NCBI RefSeq assembly: GCF_036178845.1
Contig: NZ_CP108070.1
Location: 7,006,001 to 7,070,000, forward strand
Length of the DNA stretch: 64,000 nucleotides
Source: Streptomyces sp. NBC_00271
GTDB lineage: Bacteria > Actinomycetota > Actinomycetes > Streptomycetales > Streptomycetaceae
Reading direction: 5' to 3'
In this document: positions 8,881-17,502 of the stretch, piece after piece
Layout of the letters: every line of letters starts with the position of its first letter
How positions within the stretch are numbered: position 1 is the first letter of the stretch
Program-made: the position numbers and the translations under genes
The notes under the pieces: model-generated
Told to the model about the DNA's origin: nothing
Databases searched by the model: none
What the model saw: only the letters and a program-made list of their open reading frames with translations

Positions 8881-9912
8881 ATGGCGGACCGTTCCTCGGG
8901 GACCGCGACCCTCGCCGAGATCGCCCGCGAGGCCGGCGTCTCCGCTCCGACTGTTTCGAAGGTGCTCAACGGCCGGGCCGATGTCGCCCCGGCCACCCGC
9001 ACCCGGGTCGAGGAGCTGCTGCGCGCTTACGGCTACCGGCGCCGCCGGGCCGAGGCGACCCGCTCGCCCCTCATCGACGTGGTCTTCCACGAGCTGGAGA
9101 GCGCCTGGGCGATGGAGGTGATCCGGGGCGTCGAGAACGTGGCGCGGGAGGAGGGGCTGAGCGTCGTCCTCTCGGAGAGCGCGGGACGGCTGACCCCCGG
9201 GAGGACCTGGGCCGACCAGGTCGCCGCCCGTCGCCCGCACGGTGTGATCCTCGTTCTGTCCCGGCTGGACGAGTCCCAGCGCGCGCTGCTGACCAGCAGG
9301 TCCATCCCGTTCGTGGTGATGGACCCGGCGGGCGACCCCGGCGACGACGTGCCGTCCATCGGCGCCACCAACTGGCACGGCGGGCTGGCCGCGACCCGCC
9401 ATCTCGTCGACCTGGGGCACCGGCGGATCGGCGCGATCAGCGGGCCCTCGCGGATGATGTGCAGCCGTGCGCGCGTCGACGGATACCGGGCGGCGCTGGA
9501 GACGGCGGGACTGCCGGTGGACCCTGGGCTGATCAGAGTCGGGAACTTCCACCACGAGGACGGCTACCGGCTGGGCCTCGACCTGCTGCGCCGCCCCGAC
9601 CGCCCGACGGCCGTCTTCACCGGCAACGACCTCCAGGCGCTCGGCCTGTACGAGGCCGCCCGCGAGCTGGGGCTGCGCATCCCGGAGGACCTGAGCGTCG
9701 TGGGGTTCGACGATCTGCCGGTGGCACGCTGGGTCGGGCCGCCGCTGACGACCGTACGACAGCCGCTGACGGAGATGGCGGAGGCGGCGGCCAAGTTGGT
9801 GCTGGAGCTGGGGCGCGAGGAGCGGCCGGCGGCGGGGACCAGGGTGGAGCTGGCGACGAGTCTGGTGGTGCGCAGCAGTACGGGGGCGCCTCCGGCGGTC
9901 GGACTGGCGTGA
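8881..9912 (+). CDS. LacI-family transcriptional regulator (xylan-locus regulator 2, BxlR-like)
   Basis: A 343-aa LacI repressor with helix-turn-helix ATLAEIAREAGVSAPTVSKV and a ligand-binding domain ending with VVGFDDLPVARWVGPPLTTV. I choose ATG 8881, which has GGAGAG ten bases upstream; an in-frame ATG at 8851 lacks a clear ribosome-binding site. It is a paralogue of the protein at 1952 and sits between the xylosidase and the xylanase gene. With two regulators and several palindromes in the locus, one may control uptake and the other the secreted xylanase, or they may form mixed dimers. Ligand unknown, probably a xylo-oligosaccharide. Confidence 0.87.
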   Translation: MADRSSGTATLAEIAREAGVSAPTVSKVLNGRADVAPATRTRVEELLRAYGYRRRRAEATRSPLIDVVFHELESAWAMEVIRGVENVAREEGLSVVLSESAGRLTPGRTWADQVAARRPHGVILVLSRLDESQRALLTSRSIPFVVMDPAGDPGDDVPSIGATNWHGGLAATRHLVDLGHRRIGAISGPSRMMCSRARVDGYRAALETAGLPVDPGLIRVGNFHHEDGYRLGLDLLRRPDRPTAVFTGNDLQALGLYEAARELGLRIPEDLSVVGFDDLPVARWVGPPLTTVRQPLTEMAEAAAKLVLELGREERPAAGTRVELATSLVVRSSTGAPPAVGLA

Positions 9913-9976
9913 AGTGGACGTATTGACGTGTGGGGCATCCCGCCCCACACTCCTCCGAAGCCAATCGGTTGCAAGA

Positions 9977-9989
9977 CCGAAACTTTCGG
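9977..9989. promoter_or_regulatory. CGAAA-C-TTTCG operator in front of xylanase
   Basis: CCGAAACTTTCGG is a perfect inverted repeat around a central C, 10 bp before the xylanase start, overlapping its ribosome-binding site GGAGG (9988-9992). Inverted repeats of CGAAA/TTTCG are known in front of Streptomyces xylanase genes, where a LacI regulator of the BxlR type acts. Binding here would block both transcription and translation start. Confidence 0.65.
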
Positions 9990-9999
9990 AGGCACCCGC

Positions 10000-11355
10000 A
10001 TGAGATCTCTGAGAACAGGCTTATCCCTGGGGTCCGTCCTCACCGGCATCGCCGCCCTCGGCGCCCTGCTGGTCGCGGCCCCCGCCGCCCACGCGGCCGA
10101 CACCCCGCTGCGCGACCTCGCCGCCGCCAAGGGCAAGGTCATCGGCACCGCCGTCACCGGGTCCAAGCTGACGGGGGCGTACGGCGACATCGCCGGGGCC
10201 CAGTTCAACTCGCTCACTCCTGGCAACGCCATGAAGTGGGAGACCGTCGAGCCCACCCGGGGCACCTACAGCTGGGCCGAGGCCGACCAGATCGTGGCCT
10301 TCGCACAGGCCCACAACCAGCAGGTGCGCGGCCACACGCTGGTCTGGCACAGCCAGAACCCGAGCTGGCTGACGAACGGCACCTGGACGTCCGCCCAGCT
10401 CAGCGCCCTCCTCCAGGACCACATCAGCACCGAGGTCACCCGCTACAAGGGCAAGTTGGCCGCCTGGGACGTGGTGAACGAGCCCTTCAACGAGGACGGC
10501 ACCTACCGCTCGACCCTCTGGTACAACGGCCTCGGCTCCGACTACATCGCCCAGGCCCTGACCTGGGCGCACGCGGCCGACCCGAGCGCCAAGCTCTACA
10601 TCAACGACTACAACGTCGAAGGCGTCAACGCCAAGAGCACCGCCCTCTACAACCTGGTCAAGTCGCTGAAGGCGCGCGGCGTCCCGATCGACGGGGTCGG
10701 CCTCCAGGCCCACCTCATCCTCGGCCAGGTGCCGTCCACGCTCCAGCAGAACATCCAGCGCTTCGCCGACCTCGGCGTCGACGTGGCGATCACGGAGCTG
10801 GACATCCGTATGCAACTCCCCTCCGACAGCACGAAGCTGGCGCAGCAGGCCGCCGACTACAAGGCCGTGTTCGACGCGTGCGTGGCGGTGTCCCGGTGCT
10901 ACGGCGTCACCGTCTGGGGATTCACCGACTCCGACTCCTGGATCCCGGACGTCTTCTCCGGCTACGGCGCGGCGACCCCGTACGACGAGAACTACGTGCC
11001 GAAACCGGCGTACTACGCGATCGCCGGCTCGCTGGGCGGGACCACGACACCACCGCCCACGGGTGCCTGCACGGCGACGTACAGCGTCCAGAGCCAGTGG
11101 AACACTGGGTTCACGGGGCAGGTGAGGATCGCCTGTTCCGGGGCCGCGCTGTCGTCGTGGAAGGTGAACTGGACGTACGGCGCGGGCCAGCGGATCACCC
11201 AGGCCTGGAACGCCGACTGCACCCAGTCCGGTGCGGCGGTGACGTGCGCGAACGCCTCCTACAACGGAACGGTACCGAACGGCGGATCAGTGACGTTCGG
11301 GTTCAACGCCTCATGGAGCGGAAGCAATCCGGTGCCCACGGTGACGCTGGGCTGA
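10000..11355 (+). CDS. Secreted endo-1,4-beta-xylanase, GH10 with CBM2
   Basis: A 451-aa secreted enzyme that cuts xylan internally, producing oligosaccharides for the adjacent transporter. A Sec signal peptide (about residues 1-36, ending PAAHA) precedes the GH10 barrel. The acid/base Glu is in WDVVNEPF (E161) and the nucleophile Glu in AITELDIRM (E266). A short TTTPPPT linker joins a C-terminal carbohydrate-binding module of family 2 with its boundary Cys (CTATYSVQSQWNTGFTG) and surface Trp residues. Start ATG 10000 has GGAGG seven bases upstream. Expected to be induced by xylan breakdown products through the CGAAA/TTTCG operator that overlaps its leader. Confidence 0.95.
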   Translation: MRSLRTGLSLGSVLTGIAALGALLVAAPAAHAADTPLRDLAAAKGKVIGTAVTGSKLTGAYGDIAGAQFNSLTPGNAMKWETVEPTRGTYSWAEADQIVAFAQAHNQQVRGHTLVWHSQNPSWLTNGTWTSAQLSALLQDHISTEVTRYKGKLAAWDVVNEPFNEDGTYRSTLWYNGLGSDYIAQALTWAHAADPSAKLYINDYNVEGVNAKSTALYNLVKSLKARGVPIDGVGLQAHLILGQVPSTLQQNIQRFADLGVDVAITELDIRMQLPSDSTKLAQQAADYKAVFDACVAVSRCYGVTVWGFTDSDSWIPDVFSGYGAATPYDENYVPKPAYYAIAGSLGGTTTPPPTGACTATYSVQSQWNTGFTGQVRIACSGAALSSWKVNWTYGAGQRITQAWNADCTQSGAAVTCANASYNGTVPNGGSVTFGFNASWSGSNPVPTVTLG

Positions 11356-11440
11356 GGGCGGCGTGAGAAGTCTGAGATTTTCCGAAGGAAACCCCAGAAG
11401 AGGTTCCTGCTCGTAATAATTCGGACTTACGTTCCTCCGC

Positions 11441-12550
11441 GTGACTGCAGAAGAGGAGCGCGGGGGCGGACATGGGGCCGGGCGCGGGGACGGGAACGGG
11501 GTCGAGAGCGGGGACGGGAACGAGGGCGCCGCGAGACGTGCCGGACGGCGGAGAGGTCTGCTGAAAGCCGCCGGCGTCACGCTCGCCGGCGTCCTCGTGC
11601 TCTCCGCGGCGGGGGCGGGCTGGGTCTACTGGCATCTGAACCAGAACATCAAGAGCGTGGACATCAACAGCGCGCTGGGCGACGACCGTCCGGCGAAGGC
11701 GGTGTCGGCACCGTCCGCGTCCGCGTCGGCCGCCCCGCTGCCGAGCGGCGCCGTGAACATCCTGGTCCTCGGCTCGGACTCGCGCAGCGGGACGGCGAAC
11801 GCCACGCTCGGGGGCGGTGACAGCTCGGGCGCCCGCTCCGACACGGCGATGGTCGTCCACATCGACGAGGGCCGCACCGAGGCGACGGTGGTGAGCATCC
11901 CCCGGGACACCCTGGTGACCCGCCCGTCGTGCCCGACCTCGTCCGGCGGGGCGACCTCGGTGGCGTACGACGCGATGTTCAACAGCGCGTACTCGGTGGG
12001 CGGTCCGGTCTGCGCGGTGAAGACCGTCGAGTCCCTCACCGACGTCCGCATGGACCACTACATCGAGATCGACTTCTCCGGCTTCGCGAAGCTGGTGGAC
12101 GCGCTCGGCGGCGTCACGGTCACGACGGACCAGAACATCGACGACGACAAGAGCCATCTGCACCTGAAGGCGGGCACGCACCACCTGGGCGGCACCCAGG
12201 CCCTGGCCCTGGCCCGCACCCGGCACGGCATAGGCGACGGCAGCGACCTCGGCCGCATAGGCCTCCAGCAGAAGCTGGTGAAGGCACTGCTGGAACAGAT
12301 GGCGTCGACGTCCCTGCTGACCGACCCCGCCAAGCTCTACAAGGTCGCCGACGCCGTCACCGGCAGTCTGACGACGGACACGGGGCTCGACTCGCTGGGC
12401 GAACTGATGAAGCTCGGCCAGAGTCTGAAGTCCCTCTCCTCCGACAAGGTCAAGACGGTCACCATGCCGGTGGTGACGGCCCCGTCGAACCCCAACCGGG
12501 TGGTGGCCGACGAGCCGGAGGCGAGCGACCTGTGGGCATCGCTCAAGTGA
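11441..12550 (+). CDS. LytR-CpsA-Psr (LCP) family cell-wall glycopolymer transferase
   Basis: A 369-aa membrane-anchored enzyme of the LCP family, which attaches polyprenyl-linked glycopolymers to peptidoglycan. A charged, Gly-rich cytoplasmic head (about 40 residues) is followed by one membrane helix (AGVTLAGVLVLSAAGAGWVY) and the extracytoplasmic LCP domain. That domain shows the conserved LVLGSDSRSG, an RSDTAMVVHI strand, SIPRDT and the Arg-rich ARTRHGIGDGSDLGRIGLQQ motif. It starts at GTG 11441 with no clear ribosome-binding site. An AT-rich TAATAAT lies about 25 bp upstream and could be a -10. Its end overlaps a convergent methyltransferase gene by 8 bp. Confidence 0.9.
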   Translation: MTAEEERGGGHGAGRGDGNGVESGDGNEGAARRAGRRRGLLKAAGVTLAGVLVLSAAGAGWVYWHLNQNIKSVDINSALGDDRPAKAVSAPSASASAAPLPSGAVNILVLGSDSRSGTANATLGGGDSSGARSDTAMVVHIDEGRTEATVVSIPRDTLVTRPSCPTSSGGATSVAYDAMFNSAYSVGGPVCAVKTVESLTDVRMDHYIEIDFSGFAKLVDALGGVTVTTDQNIDDDKSHLHLKAGTHHLGGTQALALARTRHGIGDGSDLGRIGLQQKLVKALLEQMASTSLLTDPAKLYKVADAVTGSLTTDTGLDSLGELMKLGQSLKSLSSDKVKTVTMPVVTAPSNPNRVVADEPEASDLWASLK

Positions 12551-13148
12551 CTTGGTCGACCCCGCCGACCCGGTACGTCAACAGATAACGCCAGTAGAGG
12601 AGTTGGCGGACGCGAGAGCCGGGCAGCAGGCGGTCCGCCTCGCTCCGGACGTCCGCCAGCGACATCCGCGGCTCGCGCACCGGCGCCCGCAGGGGCACGG
12701 CTTCGCTTCCGCGCAGCCGCTCACCCATCGCCACCCCCGCCCGTGCCACGGCGTTGGCGGGCACGGCGGCGAGGTCCCACCAGGTGATTCCCGCGTAGCA
12801 GCCCAGCACCAGCAGCACCCCGCCGGGCGCGAGCGCCTCCCGGAACCTGGTCACCGTGCCGAACGGCATGTGGTGCAGGCTCGCCAGACAGGTGATGACG
12901 TCGTAGTGCCCCTTCGGCAGCCCGGCGGAGGCCACGTCCGTCTGCCGGAACCGTGGTCCACCCCCGATCCGCCGCGCCGCGGCGATCACCTCGGCCGACG
13001 GATCGACGGCATCGACCTCGTACCCCCGCGCCGCGAGCCGCCGCGCGAATCGGCCGGTGCCACAGCCGACGTCGAGGGCGATACGCCCGTGCTTCGGCAA
13101 CTTCCGCAGCAGCATCCGGTGGTAGTGATCGTTGTGGTCGAAGGGCAT
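12543..13148 (-). CDS. Class I SAM-dependent methyltransferase
   Basis: A 201-aa Rossmann-fold methyltransferase of the Methyltransf_11/UbiE-like group. Motif I is LDVGCGTGRFARRLA, with the acidic residue closing strand 2 in VDAVDPSAEV, and the post-motif ASLHHMPFG is typical of small-molecule methyltransferases. I start at the ATG at 13148 (MPFDHNDHYHRML); a longer frame upstream lacks family similarity. Substrate unknown. The stop overlaps the end of the convergent LCP gene, so the two transcripts can form antisense ends. Confidence 0.8.
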   Translation of the reverse strand: MPFDHNDHYHRMLLRKLPKHGRIALDVGCGTGRFARRLAARGYEVDAVDPSAEVIAAARRIGGGPRFRQTDVASAGLPKGHYDVITCLASLHHMPFGTVTRFREALAPGGVLLVLGCYAGITWWDLAAVPANAVARAGVAMGERLRGSEAVPLRAPVREPRMSLADVRSEADRLLPGSRVRQLLYWRYLLTYRVGGVDQVT

Positions 13149-13217
13149 ACGAGGACCTTGCCCACACCAACCCCGCGGCAGCGCCCGGCGAGAAAGTTCA
13201 AAGAATTTCGGGGACGG

Positions 13218-13244
13218 TGTCGAAACCGGTGTCTCCCGTTCGAC
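13218..13244 (+). promoter_or_regulatory. Candidate ECF42-type promoter
   Basis: TGTCGA (13218-13223) and CGAC (13241-13244) are separated by 17 nt, some 60 bp before the DGPF gene. This fits the -35 TGTCGA and -10 CGA(C/T) recalled for ECF42 sigma factors, so the pair is probably autoregulated. Confidence 0.55.
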
Positions 13245-13306
13245 GCACGGGTGAGAGGCAGGGGAGAAGCCCCGCCTCCGAGGCACCACGGACACGAGGA
13301 GTCACC

Positions 13307-13663
13307 ATGCCGCGCTACCTGTCGCTGGTCCAGATCGATGAGAGCACCGCGCCCGCCGAGGGCCCGAGCCCGGAGCTGATGCAGCGGATGGGCGAGCTGA
13401 TCGAGGAGATCACCAAGGCCGGGGTCATGCTCGACACCGCCGGGCTGACGCCGTCCGCCCAGGGCAAGCGGGTGCACTGGTCGGGCGGGCAGCTGTCCGT
13501 CACCGACGGGCCCTTCACCGAGTCCAAGGAGGTCGTCGGCGGCTACGCGCTCATGCAGTGCAAGGACATGGCCGAGGCCCTGGAGTGGACCAAGCGGTTC
13601 CTGAAGGTGCACGAGGAGCACTGGACGGTGACCTGCGAGGTGCGAGAGATCGCCGAGGGCTGA
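13307..13663 (+). CDS. DGPF/YCII-family protein linked to ECF42 sigma
   Basis: A 118-aa dimeric alpha/beta-barrel protein of the YCII/DGPF family. The family-naming motif is present as VTDGPFTESKEVVGGYAL. Start ATG 13307 has GAGGAG five bases upstream. Genes of this family sit beside ECF42 sigma factor genes in many actinobacteria, as here (46 bp upstream of the sigma gene), and are known members of ECF42 regulons in Streptomyces. The biochemical role of DGPF proteins is not settled. Probably transcribed from the TGTCGA promoter just upstream. Confidence 0.9.
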   Translation: MPRYLSLVQIDESTAPAEGPSPELMQRMGELIEEITKAGVMLDTAGLTPSAQGKRVHWSGGQLSVTDGPFTESKEVVGGYALMQCKDMAEALEWTKRFLKVHEEHWTVTCEVREIAEG

Positions 13664-13708
13664 GCGGTTCCTTGGCCTGCGGCCGCCGCGGGTGTCTGAT
13701 GGTGGGTT

Positions 13709-15016
13709 GTGGAAGAGCAGCAGCCCGCCGTCACGCCCGTCACACCGCCGGACCCGTCCGGGGCCACCAGAGGTGCCGTCGAAGCCGTCGAGACGATCTT
13801 CCGGATCGAGTCGCCCCGCATCATCGCGGGCGTCTCCCGCATCGTCCGCGACGTCGGCATCGCCGAGGAGCTCGCGCAGGACGCCCTGGTCGCGGCGCTG
13901 GAGCAGTGGCCCCGGGACGGCGTCCCGGACAACCCGGGCGCCTGGCTGACGACCACGGCCAAGCGTCGTGCGATCGATCTCGTACGCCGCCGGGAGCAGT
14001 ACGCACGCAAGCTGGCGGAGGTGGGGCGGGACCTCTCGGTGACCGCCCCGCACCACCTCGACGAACCCTCCGACCCGGACGACATCGACGACGACCTGCT
14101 GCGGCTCGTCTTCACCGCCTGCCACCCCGTCCTCTCCGCCGAGGCCCGCATCGCCCTCACCCTGCGCCTGGTCGGCGGTCTGACCACCCCCGAGATCGCC
14201 CGTGCCTTCCTCGCCCCGGAGGCGACCGTCGCCCAGCGCATCGTGCGCGCCAAGCGGACCCTGGCGACGAAGGGCGTCCCCTTCGAGGTCCCCTACGGCC
14301 CGGACCGCGAGGCCCGCCTCGGGTCCGTGCTCGAGGTCATCTACCTGGTCTTCAACGAGGGATACGCGGCCACGGCGGGCGATGACCTGCTGCGCCCCGC
14401 GCTGTGCGAGGACGCGCTGCGACTGGCCCGCGTGCTGGCCGAGTTGATGCCCAAGGAGCCCGAAGTGCACGGGCTGGTGTCCCTGTTGGAACTCCAGGAG
14501 TCCCGCGCCGCCGCCCGCACCGGCCCCTCGGGCGAGCCCGTCCTCCTCAAGGACCAGAGCCGGCGCCGCTGGAACCGTCTGCTGATCCGCCGCGGCTTCG
14601 CCGCCCTCGGCCGGGCGAGCGCCGTCACCACCGGACCCCCTGGCCCGTACGCCCTCCAGGCCGCCATCGCCGCCTGCCACGCCCAGGCGTACGCGTACGA
14701 GGACACGGACTGGGGACGGATCGCCACCCTGTACGGGCTGCTGGCGACCCGTTCCCCGTCTCCCGTGGTCGAGTTGAACCGCGCCGTCGCCGTCTCCATG
14801 GCCGAGGGCCCCGCCCCGGCGCTGGAGATCGTCGACCGGCTGGCCGGCGAACCGGCCCTGCGCGACTACCACCTGCTGCCCAGCGTCCGCGGCGACCTGC
14901 TGGCCCGCCTCGGCCGCACGAAGGAGGCCCGCGCGGAGTTCGAACGAGCCGCGGGCCTGGCCCGCAACGAACGCGAACGCGAGCTGCTGGAGACGAGGGC
15001 GCGAGACTGTCGCTAG
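13709..15016 (+). CDS. RNA polymerase sigma factor, ECF42 group with C-terminal extension
   Basis: A 435-aa sigma factor. Region 2 (EELAQDALVAALEQW, NPGAWLTTTAKRRAIDLVRR) and region 4 (ARIALTLRLVGGLTTPEIARAFL, ATVAQRIVRAKRTL) fill the first half. The second half is the long helical, TPR-like extension typical of ECF42, with VIYLVFNEGY and SPVVELNRAVAVSMAEGP. No anti-sigma gene is adjacent; in this group the extension itself controls activity and the DGPF gene is the marker partner. The start is GTG 13709. Its stop codon TAG is part of the CTAG that begins the MITE-like element at 15013, so the element lies directly against the gene end without truncating it. Confidence 0.92.
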   Translation: MEEQQPAVTPVTPPDPSGATRGAVEAVETIFRIESPRIIAGVSRIVRDVGIAEELAQDALVAALEQWPRDGVPDNPGAWLTTTAKRRAIDLVRRREQYARKLAEVGRDLSVTAPHHLDEPSDPDDIDDDLLRLVFTACHPVLSAEARIALTLRLVGGLTTPEIARAFLAPEATVAQRIVRAKRTLATKGVPFEVPYGPDREARLGSVLEVIYLVFNEGYAATAGDDLLRPALCEDALRLARVLAELMPKEPEVHGLVSLLELQESRAAARTGPSGEPVLLKDQSRRRWNRLLIRRGFAALGRASAVTTGPPGPYALQAAIAACHAQAYAYEDTDWGRIATLYGLLATRSPSPVVELNRAVAVSMAEGPAPALEIVDRLAGEPALRDYHLLPSVRGDLLARLGRTKEARAEFERAAGLARNERERELLETRARDCR

Positions 15017-15271
15017 GGCCTGTCCGGCGGATCATGCCGGAGACGCGGGGTCTGGCACGCCCTCCCCCAAGCTCTTCGAGCAGGGGGTACCCCCAGCGGC
15101 GTTGTCGTCGGTTGCCGACTCCCCCGAGCTCTCGGCTTCGCTCGAGCAGGGGGGACCCCCATCGCGTCGACGCCATCCTCCGCCTTGCAGCTGCACGCAC
15201 CAGACCCCGCTCACCTGCACTTATGAGGCGCCGTTACTTTCCTCCGACCTGATCCGCCGGACAGGCCCTAG
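15013..15271. mobile_element. MITE-like element with perfect 22-bp terminal inverted repeats
   Basis: The segment begins CTAGGGCCTGTCCGGCGGAT and ends with its exact reverse complement; each perfect inverted end is 22 bp (15013-15034 and 15250-15271). Total length is 259 bp. It has no coding frame of its own. Inside are two similar hairpins built on GAGCAGGGGG and CCCCC blocks (about 15080 and 15148). The outer CTAG is consistent with insertion into a CTAG target, as known for some IS5-family elements of Streptomyces, so it is probably a non-autonomous derivative mobilised in trans. It occupies the whole gap between the sigma gene stop and the convergent methyltransferase stop. Confidence 0.75.
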
Positions 15272-15274
15272 GTC

Positions 15275-16462
15275 CTAGGAGGCGTGCCGCTGGGCCGGGT
15301 GGCCGAGCAGCATCGTCGGTGCCCCCGCGACCCTGGTCAGGAAGACGGTGGCCGAGTGGGGGCCGTGCGACTTGGGCAGGGCCTTCTTGCGGAGTTCCTC
15401 CGGCTCGACCGCCGACCCCCGCTTCTTCACCGTCAGTACCCCGACCCCTCGCTCCCGCAGCAGCGCCTTCAACTTCTTCACGTTGAAGGGAAGTCGGTCG
15501 GTGATCTCGTAGGCGGCGGCGTACGGCGTCGGGCGCAGTTCGTCCGCGGTGATGTACGCGATCGTCTCGTCGACCAGGCCGCCGTCGACCTGCTCGGCGA
15601 CCTCGGCGACCAGATGGGCGCGGATGACGGCGCCGTCGGGCTCGTACAGGTAGCGCCCGACCGCTCGCACCGCGGGGTCGGGCAGGCCGCGGCCGCGCAG
15701 CTCGCGCGGGCCGGGCAGCAGGGTGGCCCGCACCAGCCCCGGCTCGGTGCCGAACCACAGCACCGCCTCCTTCACGTCACCGGCGTCCGAGATCCACTCG
15801 GCCTCGGCCTCGGCGGGGACCGCCTCGTGGGGGATGCCCGGGGCGATCTTCAGGGCGGCGAGCGGGGCCTTCAGAGCCGTCGCGATCGCCCAGGAGAGCG
15901 GGGGCGAGTACGCCTCCGGATCGAAGATCCGGCCGCGTCCGCCGCGCCGCGCCGGGTCCACGAAGACCGCGTCGTACGCCTGCGTGTCGACCTCCGTGAC
16001 ATCGGCCTCGCGCACCTCGATCAGCTCGGCGAGCCCGAGCGCCTCGGCGTTCGCGCGCGCCACCGCCACCGTCAGCGGGTCGCGGTCGACGGCGAGGACG
16101 CGGATCCCGGCACGGGCCAGCGCGATCGCGTCGCCGCCGATGCCGGAGCACAGGTCGGCGACCGAGCGCACGCCCAGGGACCGCAGCCGCCGCGCGCGAT
16201 GGGTGGCGACCGTGGTGCGCGTCGACTGCTCGACCCCGTTCGGGGTGAAGTACATCCGCTCCGCGTCCTCGGCGCCGAACTTCGCCGCCGCCCGCTGCCG
16301 TAGCCGCGCCTGCCCGAGTGCGGCCGACACCAGTTCGGCCGGGTGGTCGCGGCGCAGCCGGGTGGCGACGGCCAGCTCCTGGGCCGGTTCGGTGCCGCGC
16401 ACCTCGTCGAGCAGGGCGTGGCCCTCGGGGGTGAGGAGAGAGGCGAAGGAGACGTCGTTCAC
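15275..16462 (-). CDS. THUMP-like domain SAM-dependent methyltransferase
   Basis: A 395-aa protein with a Rossmann-type methyltransferase core: motif I is ADLCSGIGGDAIALARAG (about residue 115), followed by VLAVDRDPLTVAVARANAEA. VFVDPARRGGRGRIFDPEAYSPP is a DPAR motif like that of RNA N2-guanine or rRNA methyltransferases. The C-terminal part resembles the THUMP-like domain (PFNVKKLKALLRERGVGVLTVKKRG), suggesting RNA as the substrate. I start at GTG 16462 (VNDVSFASLLTPEG), because upstream sequence is Pro/His-rich and unlike a protein core. Its stop lies 4 bp from the MITE-like element. Confidence 0.85.
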   Translation of the reverse strand: MNDVSFASLLTPEGHALLDEVRGTEPAQELAVATRLRRDHPAELVSAALGQARLRQRAAAKFGAEDAERMYFTPNGVEQSTRTTVATHRARRLRSLGVRSVADLCSGIGGDAIALARAGIRVLAVDRDPLTVAVARANAEALGLAELIEVREADVTEVDTQAYDAVFVDPARRGGRGRIFDPEAYSPPLSWAIATALKAPLAALKIAPGIPHEAVPAEAEAEWISDAGDVKEAVLWFGTEPGLVRATLLPGPRELRGRGLPDPAVRAVGRYLYEPDGAVIRAHLVAEVAEQVDGGLVDETIAYITADELRPTPYAAAYEITDRLPFNVKKLKALLRERGVGVLTVKKRGSAVEPEELRKKALPKSHGPHSATVFLTRVAGAPTMLLGHPAQRHAS

Positions 16463-16572
16463 CGGCCCATTGTCGGTCAGCGCGGGTGGGTGTGGGCCAG
16501 TCGGTGGACGGTGCGCCCCCGGTCGCGGTGTCGGAGCTCTGGACGGGTGGTGGCCTGCGAGGATCCGACACC

Positions 16573-17502
16573 ATGCGATCAGTACGACAAAAGTACAAAA
16601 ACAACGCAAAGAGGGCACGCGCGTGGAGCGGGGTGGCCGTCCTCGCCGTCGCCGCCCTCGCGTCCGGTTGCGCCGACGACGACACCAACGGCGCCCGTCC
16701 CGTCGAGGGACCCCAGCAGGCGCTGCACGCGCCCCCGGCCCGCGCCCTCGACTCCTACGCCGCCAGACTCCGTGCGCAGCAGGCCGCCAGGGCCGTCGCG
16801 GCCAAGCACTGGGGGCTCACGAAGGTCCCGTTGGCCGCGCCGCCGGCCCCGGCACGGAAGCCGGTCATCGGACCCCGCGACGGCTTCGAGGTCACCGATC
16901 AGGAAGAGCTCGACCTGCCGCCGGTCTTCACGACCGTGCCCACCAAGGACAAGGTCGTCTTCCTCACCATCGACGACGGCTCCGAGAAGGACCCGGCGTT
17001 CCTCAGGATGATGAGCGACCTGAAGATCCCGTACACCGCCTTCCTGAGCAACTACCTGGTCAAGGACGACTACGGGTACTTCCGGAAGATGCGCGACCGG
17101 GGTGTCACCCTCAACAACCACACCCTCACCCACCCCTACCTGCCGGGGCTGTCGTACGAGGAGCAGCGGCACGAGATCTGCGGCATGCAGGACATCATGG
17201 AGAAGCAGTTCGGCAAGCGTCCCAAGGTCTTCAGGCCGCCCTACGGCAACTACAACCGGGACACCCTTCGTGCCGCCAAGTCCTGTGGCATCAAGTACGC
17301 GCCCATCTGGGACGAGGAGGTCTTCGTCGACCACTGGGAGTACCGCGACTGGGACCGCGACCTGCACCCCGGCGACATCGTCCTCACCCACTTCCGCGGC
17401 AGGGAGGACTGGGACGGCACCATGCCCGACATGATCCGCCGCTTCCTGAAGCTGGTCACCGACAAGGGGTACGCGGTGGCACGGCTGGAGGACTACCTGT
17501 GA
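16573..17502 (+). CDS. Polysaccharide deacetylase (NodB family) lipoprotein 1
   Basis: A 309-aa exported NodB-fold enzyme, expected to remove N- or O-acetyl groups from cell-wall or extracellular polysaccharide. The N-terminus carries a basic stretch, a hydrophobic segment and a lipobox ending ASGC. Catalytic motif 1 reads FLTIDDGSEKDP (TIDDG instead of the usual TFDDG, both Asp kept). The zinc His pair is in NNHTLTHPYL, and motif 3 is RPPYGNY. The early codons contain an A-rich run (AAAGTACAAAAACAACGC) unlike its neighbours. The stop overlaps the next deacetylase gene by 4 bp. Confidence 0.88.
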   Translation: MRSVRQKYKNNAKRARAWSGVAVLAVAALASGCADDDTNGARPVEGPQQALHAPPARALDSYAARLRAQQAARAVAAKHWGLTKVPLAAPPAPARKPVIGPRDGFEVTDQEELDLPPVFTTVPTKDKVVFLTIDDGSEKDPAFLRMMSDLKIPYTAFLSNYLVKDDYGYFRKMRDRGVTLNNHTLTHPYLPGLSYEEQRHEICGMQDIMEKQFGKRPKVFRPPYGNYNRDTLRAAKSCGIKYAPIWDEEVFVDHWEYRDWDRDLHPGDIVLTHFRGREDWDGTMPDMIRRFLKLVTDKGYAVARLEDYL

